Origin: Strigamia acuminata
Taxonomy: Eukaryota; Arthropoda; Chilopoda; Geophilomorpha; Linotaeniidae
DNA: 64,000 nucleotides
Reading direction: 5' to 3'
Assembly (NCBI GenBank): GCA_949358305.1
Contig: OX442320.1
Location: 5,224,259-5,288,258, forward strand
The notes under the pieces are model-generated. The model was not told the origin of the DNA. It saw only the letters and a list, made by a program, of their open reading frames with translations, and searched no databases. Below, piece by piece: positions 24,291 to 36,844 of this stretch (position 1 is the first letter of the stretch; every line of letters starts with the position of its first letter). Made by a program: the position numbers and the translations under genes.

Positions 24291-24889
24291 CAAGAGTCTC
24301 TTTTGTTTTAAACTTGATTGTGACTAGTTGCAACCAATTGTTCAAATTTGCCATTACTTTTCCTTACTTTAAATTCTGCAGCTGCCATTTCAATTTCATG
24401 CCAGCAAAGCAACAATATGCAGCCGCCTGAAACCCCTTATGAAATTTCAATCACGTCTCACCACACCCACATTTGACAAAACAATCGGTTGTCAATCCTA
24501 AAGAATGGCCTGTAACCACAAAAAACCTGTAGACAAATTACTGCACTTTTGCTGGACCTCAGTACAGATAAGCTGCATGACTAGAGCCATTGAATGCCAA
24601 CTTGGCTTCTCCACTCATCCATCACATTCTTGCCCAACTACCTTTGCTGAATGCTGACATAAAAAGTCCACTTTAGCAGCACATCTAATTGTTCCAAAAA
24701 AACCCATCTGCACATATGCAATTCAGTCTTGCAAGAGGAATCCCTTTATTGACATTCCAAGATTGGTTCTCCCTTTTCAACAACCCCTAATTAACTCTTT
24801 TTTACAAGTCCTCACTGGCCAATAGAAAGGAATGCTCAACAATTGCCCAATTAGATTATAAAATAAAAATTAGGCAGATTTAACATTTG
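24291..24889. other. No feature seen
   Basis: AT-rich unique DNA with no recognised gene or repeat. Confidence 0.4.
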
Positions 24890-25215
24890 GTATTTGGTTT
24901 TCAGCATTTATTTGGCTTCTAGTAATTATTAATTAATCAGTTTTTGGTAATCAGTGATTATTTACTGTTTAATACTCAGTGATTATCAGTTTTTGATAAT
25001 CAGCAGTTATTATTGAGCAATTGGTATTCAACAATTGTTCGGTTTTCAGTCAATTGTCCGGCTTTGACAATTGTTTGTATTTTGTCAATTGTTCCATTTT
25101 TGCCAATTGTTCCGTTTTTGCCAATTGTTCTGTTTTTGCCAATTGTTCGGTTTTTACCAATTGTTTAATATGCAGAAATTGTTCAGTATTTTGGCAATTG
25201 TTTGGTGATTGGCAG
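24890..25215. repeat. Minisatellite, 18-bp unit with diverged flank
   Basis: The core at about 25050-25165 has 18-bp units of caattgttccgtttttgc. To the left the pattern loosens into cagtgattatcagtttttga-like units and to the right into attgttcagtattttggc. The period is in frame and gives a 66-codon open frame encoding repeated Asn-Cys-Ser-Val-Phe, which I treat as an artefact. Confidence 0.9.
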
Positions 25216-25841
25216 ATTTAATATTTTCCCATAGCAGTGAACCACCGCCGCTTGTTGGATTTAGACATCAAAGTCACCATGTTGAACCTCTTGCAACATT
25301 TCCTGTTATAATAAGCAAAATCTAATTTCAAGCCTAATTTTGGATCGGTGTTTCTAAATAATTAAGACTGCACATGATTTTTTCCCCATGAGACGCTCAA
25401 AATCCAGACACGAAACAGGCGACCTGGAGGTGCACCTCCGCCTTAATTACTTGCAAATTAAATGGTAAATGGATCGCAGGCATCGAGCAAATGAAGTTTT
25501 CACGAGCTGAGATGGGGATTTGGCTCTAAAAATGCCCTTCGCCCATTACCCTCATTATCTTTTTCAAACAAGGTGAATTAGGTCCAACAGATTGTATTTT
25601 CCAAGCATTAAATTAATTTTTATCCGGACCTTACATCGACAAACAGACTAAGGCACCTAAGTAGGTTCATTTCCAAGTGTGCAGAGGTTGAATTGTTAAT
25701 CTAATATAGATGGGGTTGAATTAAATTAATGAATACACTGTATAGGACTTTTATTCTAATTCAATTTACAACTTTGCAGAAGGAAAATACGCTCGTCGGG
25801 CTCTAACTACTACAATATTAAATACTGCTAACAGAACTAAA
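25216..25841. other. No feature seen
   Basis: AT-rich unique DNA with no recognised gene or repeat. Confidence 0.4.
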
Positions 25842-25843
25842 TA

Positions 25844-25985
25844 CAGTCGAACTTCTTTATAACGAATCGCAATACAACGAATTATCAATAGAACAGCATG
25901 TTAAAAAAATTTGATGTAATGAATTCTTGTTGTAACGAATCGATATTTCCGGTTTCTTGCGATTCGTTATAAAGAGTTTCGACTG
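25844..25985. mobile_element. pogo/Tigger-like MITE, copy 2
   Basis: Left end cagtcgaacttctttataac and right end, read inward, cagtcgaaactctttataac. TA flanks both ends (25842-25843 and 25986-25987). It is 142 bp long and shares the gaatcgcaata/cgaattatc interior with 55480. A second element of another family begins two bases beyond its right TA. Confidence 0.88.
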
Positions 25986-25988
25986 TAC

Positions 25989-26120
25989 TAGCTGCATTCA
26001 AAAACTAAAATATTTTGTGTTTTACTTCAATTTTAAAACAAAAATGACATCATTTCCTGTTTAAACTCACGTTAAAAATTAAAATACACTTACACTAAAA
26101 TTGTTATTTTGTGATTGGTC
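25989..26120. mobile_element. TAGCTGCATTC family, copy 1 (one end)
   Basis: Starts tagctgcattcaaaaactaa, then shares ttttgtgttttacttcaatt, aaaatgacatcatttcctgt and aaaatacacttacactaaaa with 30123 and 58264. The mirror-image right terminus present at 30123 is absent here, so this copy is truncated on the right. Confidence 0.8.
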
Positions 26121-28366
26121 AGTTGAACAAAATTTGTGTGTCGCTGTATGAATAAATAAGGTGAATGAAGAAATAAATACATAAATAAATCTGGTGGCTT
26201 TCGATAAAACATCGGCCATTTCGTCGGTATTTCACATGCTGATTTTTTGCCTAGAATTTTTATCAGTTAAATTCAAAACGAGTGTTTATAACAAAACAGC
26301 TCATGCTCTACAAACATTTTAATTGACACTTCCTATCTCTCATAACCAAAAAGTTAGAAAACAGTTGACCTTCAATCCAAGACTAAAAAAATCACTTTTA
26401 GATCATTGTTAATATTTTTTTTTAAAATAATGATTTCAGAAACTGCAGTTGCTGTCACACAAAGCAATTTAATTTAACTTTTCAGTCAGCAGATGAAATT
26501 CCAATAGAAATTGGAGCAAAAAATGCAAATTACTCAACATGAAAGCTAACAATGCAATTTCCCAGTACAACTCCTCTCTTCTAAAGAAAGGCACATCAAA
26601 ACTAAATTTCTCCAAAACATCAAAATTGCAACAAAAAAAATCCTCATTCCACTCTACCCACACCTGACTGGAAAAAAAAAGCAATCAGGTGCAGTTGACG
26701 CCAGTAAAAGCTTAAAAACATGGCAGCAAAAGTAAACAAAGCAAACAGGTCTGGCTGCAGACCAAGCGGAGCGAAATAAGATCAAATCCACCTTACCAAC
26801 ATGTTGGAAATCTTTTTATCACCGAAATTTCTGACGGTTCCCCTCCATTTGCTGATTGCAAAAATGGTGCAAAATGGCAGCAAAGTTGAGCCAGCTGAGC
26901 TTAAAGAGTTGGCACATAACGAGTTTGAAAATCAATGGGGGCAGTTGTTTGCGGTGAAAATGCTGCAAATAATTCGCCATTTTCCACTCATTTACATCCT
27001 TAATGAATTTCAAACACTTGCGCCCTCTAAGAGAGATGGCAAGTGCTATGAGAGATTCACTCTGGACTTAAGTGCATACGGTTATGACTGATAATGCATT
27101 AATCGTTTAAAAACACTCCTAAGCAGACATTACACAGATGCACAAGGGGAAGAGAATATCGCTTTTTTATACTTTTTAATTAGAGGTTTACTGCTAGTAC
27201 AAAGTGTAACAATTGCATTAAGCGTTTAGTTTAAGAATATTTATTGCCCAAGATCAAACCCCACACTATATACGTTTAAAATGTATTTATAATACAAGTC
27301 CGTATATATAATCCTTGGCAAAAAGTATTCGATCAGTCACCACACGAGCTGATTCACACTGAGAATCATTTTTTTTGCAGTCTAAGTAATAATTTATACA
27401 CAAAACATTTTATTCATTGAAAAGACCAAGACAAATGCTACAATTTAGTGGCAATACGAACAAAATTGAAATATCTCTAACTTTTTTTTAATTTTGTACG
27501 GGAAGTATAACTTTGTAAAATAAAATTATAACATTGCTGATTTGTAATTTTCTTATTGTGGGCAGAGCCAAACTGCATTATGTCATGATTTTCCAATGGT
27601 CTATTGATGGTCTATTGTAACAGAAAAGCAAAAGAATTGTTTGTAACAATGGTTTTGAAGCTGCTTTAACTGAAATGATGCTTTTGAACACTTGAAATTG
27701 CTTCTACAATACTGTATGTCAATTTCACTTCAGGACATCCTGCACTATCTCCAATAACTTAATTTTCTTAGAAAACTATTTTTTTTTAAATTGCATTTTG
27801 TGAGATGAGGAAATTGAGTTACTCAGACATTTCCATCGATATAATTAAATAAATGTTGAAAACATCCGATTAAAGCAATAATTTGAAAAGTTTGTGATTT
27901 TTTTTATCTTTAGACGGAGAGTAATGGCATTTCACATTAAAGTCTATGGCTTTTTGGATAACCAAAAAATCCTCAACAACTCCCAAACAAATCCTCATTA
28001 CGTAGATAACTTCGGACAATAGATATCCGAAAGCCGGCTTTGGTTCAATAAGCCTATCGATAAGTTAGTTCCACAATACGTGGTTTGTGTCATTTAATCA
28101 AAACATAATCGAAAACAAAACTTACCACTGCTTGAAATTTCATATTTACTTTACCGGAAAGTCAATTAAATATGATGTAAAGACTATATTTACTGTTCAT
28201 GAACAGTTAATGTATTAAAAATTGCCAATTCCAAAAGTCCGACTTGCATGTCAAGAAGTTTAACTTCTACTGTATGGTCTTAAGCACACATTCATTATTT
28301 TATCAACAACTGTTTTTGAGAGCCTAGCGATACCGAAGCCCTAAGTGTGCGCTTCTTATAACCCTA
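26121..28366. other. No confident gene; weak open frame at 26801-27091
   Basis: Mostly AT-rich. At 26801-27091 the composition is more balanced. One plus frame is open for 96 codons. A second ATG in good context (caaaatggcagc, 26873) opens a 27-codon frame. Neither has a recognised domain and neither is bounded by obvious splice sites. Confidence 0.3.
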
Positions 28367-28716
28367 ATGCTGGGCGCACACACACCGCGATTTCGGAAGC
28401 AAAATCGCCCTGTGAATCGCGCACAATGCTACACACATGTAGCTATTCCAGCTGTGCAATATCAATGTTATGATGTCATTCCTGATCCAAAAAATGGCTA
28501 CTACTGAATTGCGAAAAATGTTGATGAAATGACGTCATTTCACACAGCTCACGGATTGGCTGAGACATGAATCGCCGACGAAATAGTACTTGTCCCAAGT
28601 ACTATTTTCAAAAGTAGATTTCCAATTGACGTGAAGGAAATGACGTCATCTGCGCATGCGCAATGGCAACGCGATTGTACCTCGATGCGAAATCTCGATA
28701 TGTGTGCGCCCAGCAT
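28367..28716. mobile_element. GGGCGCACAC-type MITE, copy 1 (350 bp)
   Basis: Left end atgctgggcgcacacacacc and right end, read inward, atgctgggcgcacacatatc. Shared interior with 61074: atcgccctgtgaatcgcgca, a gctacacacatgtagc hairpin, aatgttgatgaaatgacgtc, tcacacagctcacggattgg, and a long hairpin at about 28580-28607. A TA lies at both edges when the TIR is taken to begin with A. The family is unassigned. Confidence 0.85.
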
Positions 28717-30096
28717 TACCGCCACTGCACAACATCGTGTTTACGAAATTCATCACAAAGACCTTGATGTAATCCAAAAGTTATCTAATTGGGCAATTAG
28801 GAAGACAGCAGGTCATCATCCTAAGACATCAAGTGTTACATTAGTTACTGCCTTTTCTTCTTCAACAATGCTCTTGGGATTCATTTTTCATCTTCAAAGG
28901 ATAAAAACTGAGATTTGTTTAATGATTCAATATTTCAATAATTCCTTAAGAAAGCTATGAATATTCAATGTAAGGGTGAAAAGCAAAATAAACAATGCAA
29001 TAAAAGCAAAAAGTGGGCCTCAGGTGGAACTACACATACAAGAGGAGATAAAGTAAATCAATGAACAAAGTTAAAGAGTCACGAAAAAGAACGATTCAAG
29101 CGGCAATCAAAATCCACTCATGTCATTCCCAACCTTTTAAACTCATTACTCATTAATTAAAAATAAAAATTGGAAAAAACTAAAAGAGTTGAAATTAAAA
29201 AAAAAATTGGAAAGTTTAACCAGGGAGGTTGTAAAGGGGTGTGTGGAGAGGGATAGACAATTTAATTGTGAGATGAAATGTATAAATGAAAAAGACGAAG
29301 AGAAAAAAAAAATGTTTCCAGAAGAATGCAATTAATTTATGCCTGAAGTTGCTCAAAACCTGAGCATACTTTTGACATTCCAATGTGGAAAATTTGACCT
29401 TACAAGGGCAAAAAGAATATTAAAATACACATTTTTCCATTAACTCAAGTCACATCACTATTCAGGACTAATTAAAATAAATTAAAAAACCGGTGTACTC
29501 TCACTCAATCCAACTTATTTTTGCATGTATTTTCAGCACCGGCTAAAATTTGGATGCAACTGTCACTTTTAATTTGAGTTATTATGATTAAATTTTCCTA
29601 ATCATTTCACCTCTGCATTTCCAAAAACTCCCAAAAGCATTGAAGCAACCACAAAAAAAGCATCATTAACATCAAACTCATTTTATTTATTTTATCAATC
29701 AAAACAATAGACCTATTCACATTTTTAAAAAAAAATTAATAATAATTAAAAGCACATTATTGATCCTGACAAAGATTCAAATTTTGGATAATAGTTCAGA
29801 TTCATCCAGACATCCGGTTGCATGAAACCATCGACTAATGGTGCCATTCAGCACTGTTTCTTAATGGGTAAAGATCATTAAATGCATATCCATAAATCTC
29901 ATGCAATATTGTGACTTAGCACATTAAAAACAGTTTTAGGTCAACTATTTTTATCTGCAAACCGACAGATGAAAACACAACCACTACCGCATTGCCGGTG
30001 TTGCAACACATTGCTAGCTGTGGCGGTCATTGTGCACCTCTGCACATGTGCACAATCATTGTTTTTCCTGGCATGAACACTGATTTCAATATGACA
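28717..30096. other. No gene seen
   Basis: AT-rich. The string attcccaaccttttaaactc near 29126 resembles a hAT end without a partner. No coding block was recognised. The 109-codon open frame at 28631-28960 begins inside the MITE and is not supported. Confidence 0.35.
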
Positions 30097-30337
30097 CCTA
30101 GTGCAAATAGGCGGCAAAACAGTAGCTGCATTCAAAAATTAAAATATTTTGTGTTTTACTTCAATTTTAAACCAAAAATGACGTCATTTCCTGTTTAAAC
30201 CCGTGTTAAAACCTAAAATACACTGAAACTAAAAGATTTATTTTTATTTTTGAATGCAGCTAGTGTAAGGCGCTCCCGTTAATGGTGTTTTATGTTATAA
30301 ATATTAAATTGTCTTATTAATAATTGAAAAAAATTTT
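30097..30337 (+). repeat. Dispersed repeat, copy 2, occupied by a MITE
   Basis: The flanks 30097-30122 (ctagtgcaaataggcggcaa) and 30263-30337 (ggcgctcccgttaatggtgt, tttatgttataaatattaaa) together match 10990-11093 on the opposite strand. The interruption falls exactly between aaaacag and gtgtaagg. Confidence 0.75.
30123..30262. mobile_element. TAGCTGCATTC family, copy 2, complete (140 bp)
   Basis: The left end tagctgcattcaaaaattaa and right end atttttgaatgcagcta form a near-perfect terminal inverted repeat of about 24 bp. This is the only copy with both ends intact, so it defines the element. The ends begin and finish with TA, which could itself be the duplicated target. It carries no coding sequence. 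Confidence 0.88.
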
Positions 30338-31205
30338 GTATTTATTTTGAATTCACAGTTTTTTTCCCTGTTGCTGTGATTTTTTTATCTATTAACGCCT
30401 GTGAGAAAGTTAATGATTAAATCTTATCATTTTCTAATAACAATTGTTTAGCAAATACAAGTATGACTTCTAGAATCTCTTGGATCTTGTTTATAAAAAA
30501 ATCTCTTCCACTTAAGGACTCTTTAATTTGAGATGTGTGCAGCAATTATGTCACAATCAGCTTTACTTCTCTTTGAGAAAGGCTGGTGTTTACAAATTTT
30601 TCTTGCGAAGAAAAAATTCAAGCTTTCCTGCATCGGGCTTGAACTGGTGATCCTTGAAATTGAATGGATTGCATTAGCCATTCAGAAAACTTAAATCTAT
30701 AGTCAATAAGCCGAATTTTCATTAAAAATGTCAAAATTGGAGCGTGACCGTAATATCCCCTTCGGTACTAAATAATACATAACATCTCAAAAGTCCTAAT
30801 CTGCAAAGCTACTGTCAAATGAAGTAAATCCTGCCCTTCACTATCTGATCTAAGCTGATTAACAAGGTCCATCCAACTCCAAATTAAGCCGCCTTTCTGT
30901 ATCTCGCAGTGGGATGAAAAAATCAAAAAAGTTTTGCTAAATCAGTAGTTCCCCATCTCAAATTAAATCTAAATGAAATAAAAACAACTGTGGCAACAGG
31001 GGGGAAAATTAATATAATTTTTGTCATGTAGAAAAATTAATTTTGCTATTAATTAATGAATACCATAAATGATGAACAAAATCTTTGGCAAGTGAGTTTA
31101 TAATTTACATGCATGTGCTCTTTTCCTCTAGAATTATAACACAGGCCATTGACAAAGTCCAGGCCGCAGCTTAAGCTCAGGCCACTATTTAAGCTGTGCC
31201 ACTAT
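30338..31205. other. No gene seen
   Basis: AT-rich. On the minus strand at about 30635-30680, tggctaatgca and gttcaagccc resemble RNA polymerase III A and B boxes, but the spacing is short and no cloverleaf forms. I do not call a tRNA. Confidence 0.35.
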
Positions 31206-31680
31206 TAAAGCCATTGTTCAAGTTCAGGGCAATGCTATTGTTCAAGCCGATGTAATTGTTCAAGTCGATGTAATTGTTCAAGCCGATGTAATTGTTCAAG
31301 CCGATGATATTTTTCAGGTTGATGTAATTGTTCAAGCCGATGTAATTGTTCAAGCCGATGACATTGTTCAGATCGATAATATTGTTCAGGCCGATGATAT
31401 TGTTCAAGCCGTTGTAATTGTTCAAGCCGATGATATTGTTCAGGTCGATGATATTGTTTAAGCCGATGTAATTGTTCAAGCCGATGACATTGTTCAAGCA
31501 GATGGTATTTTTTAAGCCAGTGATATTGTTCAAGCCAGTGATATTGTTCAAGCCGATGATATTGTTCAGGCCGATGATATTGTTCAAGCCAGTGATATTG
31601 TTCAAGCCAGTGATATTGTTCAAGCCGATGATATTGTTCAGGCCGATGATATTGTTCAAGCTGATGATATTGTTCAATTA
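31206..31680. repeat. Minisatellite, 18-bp unit, about 26 copies
   Basis: Units of gatgatattgttcaagcc with variants gatgtaattgttcaagcc and gtgatattgttcaggcc. Because 18 is a multiple of three, the minus strand is open for 162 codons from 31677 to 31189 as hexapeptide repeats around Gly-Leu-Asn-Asn-Ile-Ile. The plus strand is open too. Variants are mixed in blocks (ggccgatg/agccagtg pairs at 31520-31650), which shows local re-duplication of several units together. Confidence 0.95.
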
Positions 31681-34038
31681 AAAACTACTCTTAAAGCAGA
31701 GGGTATGACAAAAGCCGAAACCACAATAATAGCTGCTATTGTACACAGAAAAACACAATGTTACCCTTCCATGTTTTGTATGTGCAGATATTGAATTTGA
31801 AATATTTGTTTTCCTCAAAGTCACCAATCAGTCACCACCATCTTAATGCCATTGCAAGAGCTGATCTGAAGCTTGCTAGGTCACTATTTGAGACCAAACC
31901 AAAATATAAGTTCAGAATCTTTTCTCTGTGACTTTTCCCAGGGAAAAATATTCCTTCACTGGTTTTATGCTCCCCTCAATAATCTGCTTCTGTTCTCTAA
32001 CAAAAACTGTCAAAAAAATCAATAGAAGTCCTTTGCTGCTCTACCTTCCAGCACCAACAGGTCATAGGTCAATATGTGAGCGTCCGTCATCTTCTGAACT
32101 GCAGGTCAAGCCCACCAGTGTTTTAAGTTGCCTTGGTAACCCTTTAACCAATCCAACATTTGTCTTCTGATATTGACTTAACCAAGATTCACCCCATACA
32201 GAACAGCAGACATTTCCACAGTATTGGCAGCATTGATCTTCGGATAGTTCAAAAACAATTTTGCATTCCCTGCAAGAAAAACTGATTGGCCCATCCTCAA
32301 AGAATGAACTCTGAAATTAAATCACCTTTGACTAGCATAAAGTGAAAAAAAAAGACAGAAATTTCTTCAAAGATCATTCTTTGGTAAAAATTCTGCCATG
32401 TGTGAATCTCGCTTAATAAACTTAGCGAAGGATGGCAAAAAAAAGTCTCCGGTAAACTTTTTAAATTCACTTACCAAAAAAGAGTCTGATTGGTTGAAAA
32501 TTTTACCATATCACTTTTTTATTCAAGCATACTCTCTCTTTCATTAAAGACATCAATCGATTTTTTGCCAACGACGATACTCGAAGAACACGCTCCCCTG
32601 AAAATGTACACAAAATAAAAATAGAAGGCCACAGAAGGAAAAAAGGCTCCTTCAAATACATCCTTCTTTCACCTGCCTCTAGGGACAAGCTCCATTCACC
32701 AACCAGCCTTATTCAACAAGACAGTCTACTGATGGGAAATCGACCAAAAACAAGAAAGACCAGTCATCGTGTTTAATGGTTAAAGCCTTGGAACAACAAA
32801 AAGGTTGTTGTGATGTAATCCTTAAATGATCTTAACTTTTGACACTTGTGATTATTCCAAGTGTCTTACTAGAATGTCTATTGTGAGGCTGATCCGGAGA
32901 AGCGGCTTTTTTGGACGGTTTTCAATTTTGTCAAAAGCCGCTGCCCGTGGCAAATTTCTGCTTCCAGACCTAATGACATCCACCAATTTTCAAGGTAATT
33001 TATTTTCTGACTAATTATGTCATTGGCATTGAGCCATTGACCACTTGTTACCCAGCACTTCATCAGAACACGAACCAAAAGCCGTTAACTGACGACTTTA
33101 ATCAAAGAAACTCGCTTGTTACAGCAATTGTAAGTTTTAGCTCACAGTGCAATAGGTTAACACATTAAGTGTGACAAATAGTGTCCAAGATAAATGTTTT
33201 TGTTTTGCTTTTTCTGCTATTGATCATACCATAATTGTGAAAGTGTTACAATATTTTTCATTTTCTGCTGGATTGTGCTATTGATTACATGTGTGAATTG
33301 AAGGATTGTTTCTGCTTCCAGAATCATTCACAAATCTGCTTAGTTTCCCCTCATACACTAAGCCTAAATTAAACGGCTGAGAAAAGTTAGTGCTAACCGC
33401 TTATTAAACATGATAATTATTGGACCTTCCTTGGAAATTTTAATCTCAAAAGAGAGATTTTAGAAATTTTTAATAGTATGCCTAAAATATTGAGAACATA
33501 ATCCCATGTCTGCCATCTGGCATGATAAAGGAGAGAAGAAATCATTAATGAGGCATTGTCCCTTTCTGCAGTTAAAGCTCTGTCCAATAGATTTTTTTGA
33601 CATCTAACCTGCTATCTAACACTTGGAGCAGTTATTCTGCTCTAAGGAAAACGAGCTGAGCACCAAATTACTTCACTAAAATGTTTCCAAGCCATAAAAT
33701 TTCAATTTAACTTAAAGGAATGCATGATACCTAATGAGAGTGTAAACAATGGTGAGTTAAAACTTAGAAATAACTTTCCAAAGCAGTCTACCTTTCAAAA
33801 TTTAAAAGCTAATAGCAATAAGTATTCTTTAAGGCCACCGTTTGGCATCTTCGGTGGGCCCTGAAGTAAAATACAAATGGCAGGTGCTAACGCTTAAAAC
33901 CATGACAAAAAATTCAGCAAAAAAAGGACTGCATTCAGTGAAAACCAAGTCAAGTCTGATTTAATAATGCAGAACTCATCAACAAAGAAAACTTAGAATT
34001 TGCTGCACTGAAACAGATACTGTAAAAGTCATCTAGAT
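31681..34038. other. About 2.4 kb with no confident feature
   Basis: AT-rich unique-looking DNA. Short open frames of 60-80 codons have no recognised domain. Confidence 0.35.
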
Positions 34039-34100
34039 CAGGGCTTCTTGAACTTTTTCCACTCGTGACCCCTTTTTGCCGCAAAAGGTGTATAGGTATT
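34039..34100 (+). mobile_element. hAT-like element end
   Basis: cagggcttcttgaacttttt followed by ccactcgtgacccctttttg has the form of a hAT terminus. The right part is replaced by the foldback element that starts about 34101. Confidence 0.55.
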
Positions 34101-34344
34101 ACCGTATTTTACCAATTAAGAGTCGCCCTCGAATAGTAGCCGCGGCTGAGACACCAAGAATACCGTATTTTTGCAAAATTACGATATTGTTTCCGTATTT
34201 AACCTCATGAACGATGAACGTATGCTTTGATCGTGACGTTCAGACTTCGTTTGTTACATTAAACAAATGTAACAAACGAAAAACCGAAATTGCAATTTCT
34301 GGCAAAAATGGCAGTTTTGAATAAAAGACGCGGCTCTTAATCGA
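34101..34344. mobile_element. AAGAGCCGC foldback family, copy 1
   Basis: The left end reads accgtattttaccaattaag then agtcgcc. The right end read inward is cgattaagagccgcgtcttt. The right half (aaatggcagttttgaataaa) is shared in inverse orientation with 44087-44140 and 63510-63560. Inside is a perfect 13-bp hairpin at 34248-34280 (cgtttgttacatt paired with aatgtaacaaacg). Confidence 0.75.
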
Positions 34345-34385
34345 TAGGCCACCAGGCTCCACAAGAATTTTTATGCATGTAAAGC

Positions 34386-34450
34386 AGTGATTCTTAACTG
34401 GTGGTGCACTCACCTCTTGGGGTACAAGATAGGTTTTCTGGACGTGCGAG
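34386..34450 (+). mobile_element. hAT-like element end
   Basis: cagtgattcttaactggtgg starting at 34386 matches the general CAGTGGTTCTTAAC type of hAT terminus. No paired end or duplication was found. Confidence 0.4.
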
Positions 34451-36239
34451 ACAACTTCAAACATATTTAATATACCTAGTTGCCCACATAAAACCGACCC
34501 GACAATGCAAAGACTGGTTAAAAACCAGGGAAGTAAAGACATCTGGAGTCAAAACAGTTTGAGAAATCATCTTCAACATCTTCAAAAGTATTCAAGAATC
34601 TTCAGAAGTCCATGTCTTTGTCCAAGTTTTCTCACAACTTTTTATGTAGCCGAGAAAGCTTTGCAGCCGCTTCCATCCCTTAATTAGCTAATTATAAATG
34701 ATTCCAAGAGGTCAGGTCTTTCCACTTGTGCAAGACCTCTTAAAAATGCAGGCTCAGCTCAACTGCAAAACACAAAGCGCTTGCCCCCAAACGGCTTTCG
34801 TAAAACCAACTTTAAAGCAAAATTAAAGAAACCTCCCCAAAACAAGATACATAACTTACTTATTGTTTGATAAGAACATGACAAGCATAAGCTCCTAAGA
34901 AGATTAGATAACAGCACAAACCCAATTACACTTTAAACCCCCCCCCCAATACGGTGCAAGGAATTCCTGTCATTCACAAGCCCAACCACAATATAACTTC
35001 AAACTTTGTCCAAATACTTTTCAGTTGCATGTACAAATGTCAAGAGTGTGTAACTGTGGTGTGCTGGCTCACAATGTCTACCACAAGAGTGTGCCATCCA
35101 TCTTGAATGTCAATCTGCCTTTTACTAGGTTATCGCTCCCGGTCTTTGTAGAAGGAAGCTTGCCAATTCTTCTGCTCTACCCATTCCCACAAAGGTAGAC
35201 AACCTCATCCAAAAAGGGCAGTGTGTTCCACTCAGTCACCTAATATTGGTCACTAGAGGCATTTCCCAATATTCTACTCTGTTATTATGTTCCCATTAAT
35301 TCTTTGGGCACCGTTCCAATCGCTTTTTAAACAACTAATTCCTCACATAAAATGCTGCCTTTTCACTTGTCCCAAATTAAATCAATGCAAAAAAAGCAAA
35401 TGCATAAAAGAAAAAGGATTTGTTCTGACATATCATTAAATCCTATTCATTATTCCAAAGATGCCGGTGCCTAAGCCGCCAGCATATCAATTTCTTGAAA
35501 AATCACGACGAATAAGTGGCTATCGTATTTCATCGAATAGAAACTGTCCAAAATGTAAGATGTAAGGAAATTTCATGTTGTTGAAATTGTGATGTTTCCA
35601 CTTGTGGAACAGAAACTACAACAATATCTGTGTTTTATTACATTATTTCTTAAATCTTTTTTTTTTTATAAAGTTGTGGAAACACTTCTTCAATACAAAG
35701 TGCATTCCTAATATGAGCGATAGAATAGGAAATAAATGGCATTTCTTGAACAACAGTCACTTGACAAGAGGAATGTATTTTCAAGTGAAGGCAATAAAGA
35801 GAAAAGAAACATCGAAAAATGCTAAAATTGTACTTTTTCAATCGATCAAAAGATGGGGAGAAAAGATTGGAACTCCACTTCTTTTTTAGCCTGCTTTCAT
35901 AGTACACACTTTCAAAACTCCACTGCAAAGTACTTCAACTGATAAAAAAGAGTTACAGACAGCAACATATGAAGGGTAAAAATACTCACTCATCTTTTCA
36001 TCAACTCAGTGCATTCAAATGTAAAACTACTTTTTAAACCATTTATCAGTCCTTTTTTTTCTATGAAAGATAAAAGTTTTATCCACTTAACAGTCAGTTG
36101 CACAAGCACAAAATGCACAATAAGCACGATAACATTTGTCGATGAAAGACTTAAATCCAACATAAACAGCAATAAATATTAGCCTTTTGTTATTTATATT
36201 AACTATTATTGCAAGAAATTCTTCATGCACTTTATCAGT
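34451..36239. other. No gene seen
   Basis: AT-rich, with a C run near 34938. The block 35602-35928 is open on both strands for about 92-95 codons but is A/T homopolymer-rich, with no domain recognised. Confidence 0.35.
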
Positions 36240-36420
36240 TCCATTGACCAATCATCTTTTAGATTTATTGCCCAATCATATTTTAGATCTATTGCCCAAT
36301 CATATTTTAGATCTATTGCCCAATCATATTTTAGATCTATTGCCCAATCATATTTTAGATCTATTGCCCAATCATATTTTAGTTCTATTGCTCAATCATC
36401 TGTTTGTTTCTATTGGCTAA
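36240..36420. repeat. Minisatellite, 24-bp unit, about 7 copies
   Basis: Units of ttttagatctattgcccaat plus cata. The central five are nearly identical and the outer ones diverged. The in-frame period produces two overlapping open frames of 77-78 codons that are not supported as genes. Confidence 0.93.
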
Positions 36421-36844
36421 TCTTACTAAAGCTCTATTTCTCTCCTAGCATTTCTACATAGATTAACCAAGAAGTCCCAACTAACTGTATGGAAACCACT
36501 GTGGACATGGTAGTTCATAAAGGAATTACTCGTAGAGTCACCCGGTGACCAATAACATGGATAAATCAAGATAGACATTTCATTTCCCATCCTTTTCTTC
36601 GCCCTTCCTTTAACAACATTCATGTAATGACATTTCAACACGCAGCTGCACGACACTAAGCATTACATAGCTTTCGATGTGCGTACCCCTGGTTCATACA
36701 GCGACTTAATGCTGTCATAACCACATAAGCTGACGCGTGTTTTTCCATTGCCTACAGAGGCTTCGAGCAGGGAGAATATTCAGGCCCTGTTAAGGGTGCA
36801 AAAGCTAAAAACTTACCGATTTTACATGACATTACTGAGAAAGA
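36421..36844. other. No feature seen
   Basis: Unique-looking DNA next to the retrotransposon fragment. It may hold further decayed parts of that element that I cannot recognise. Confidence 0.35.

Noticed and set aside
30625-30690. tRNA-like A and B boxes on the minus strand
   Set aside because: The boxes are about eight bases closer than in a tRNA, and no acceptor or anticodon stem forms.
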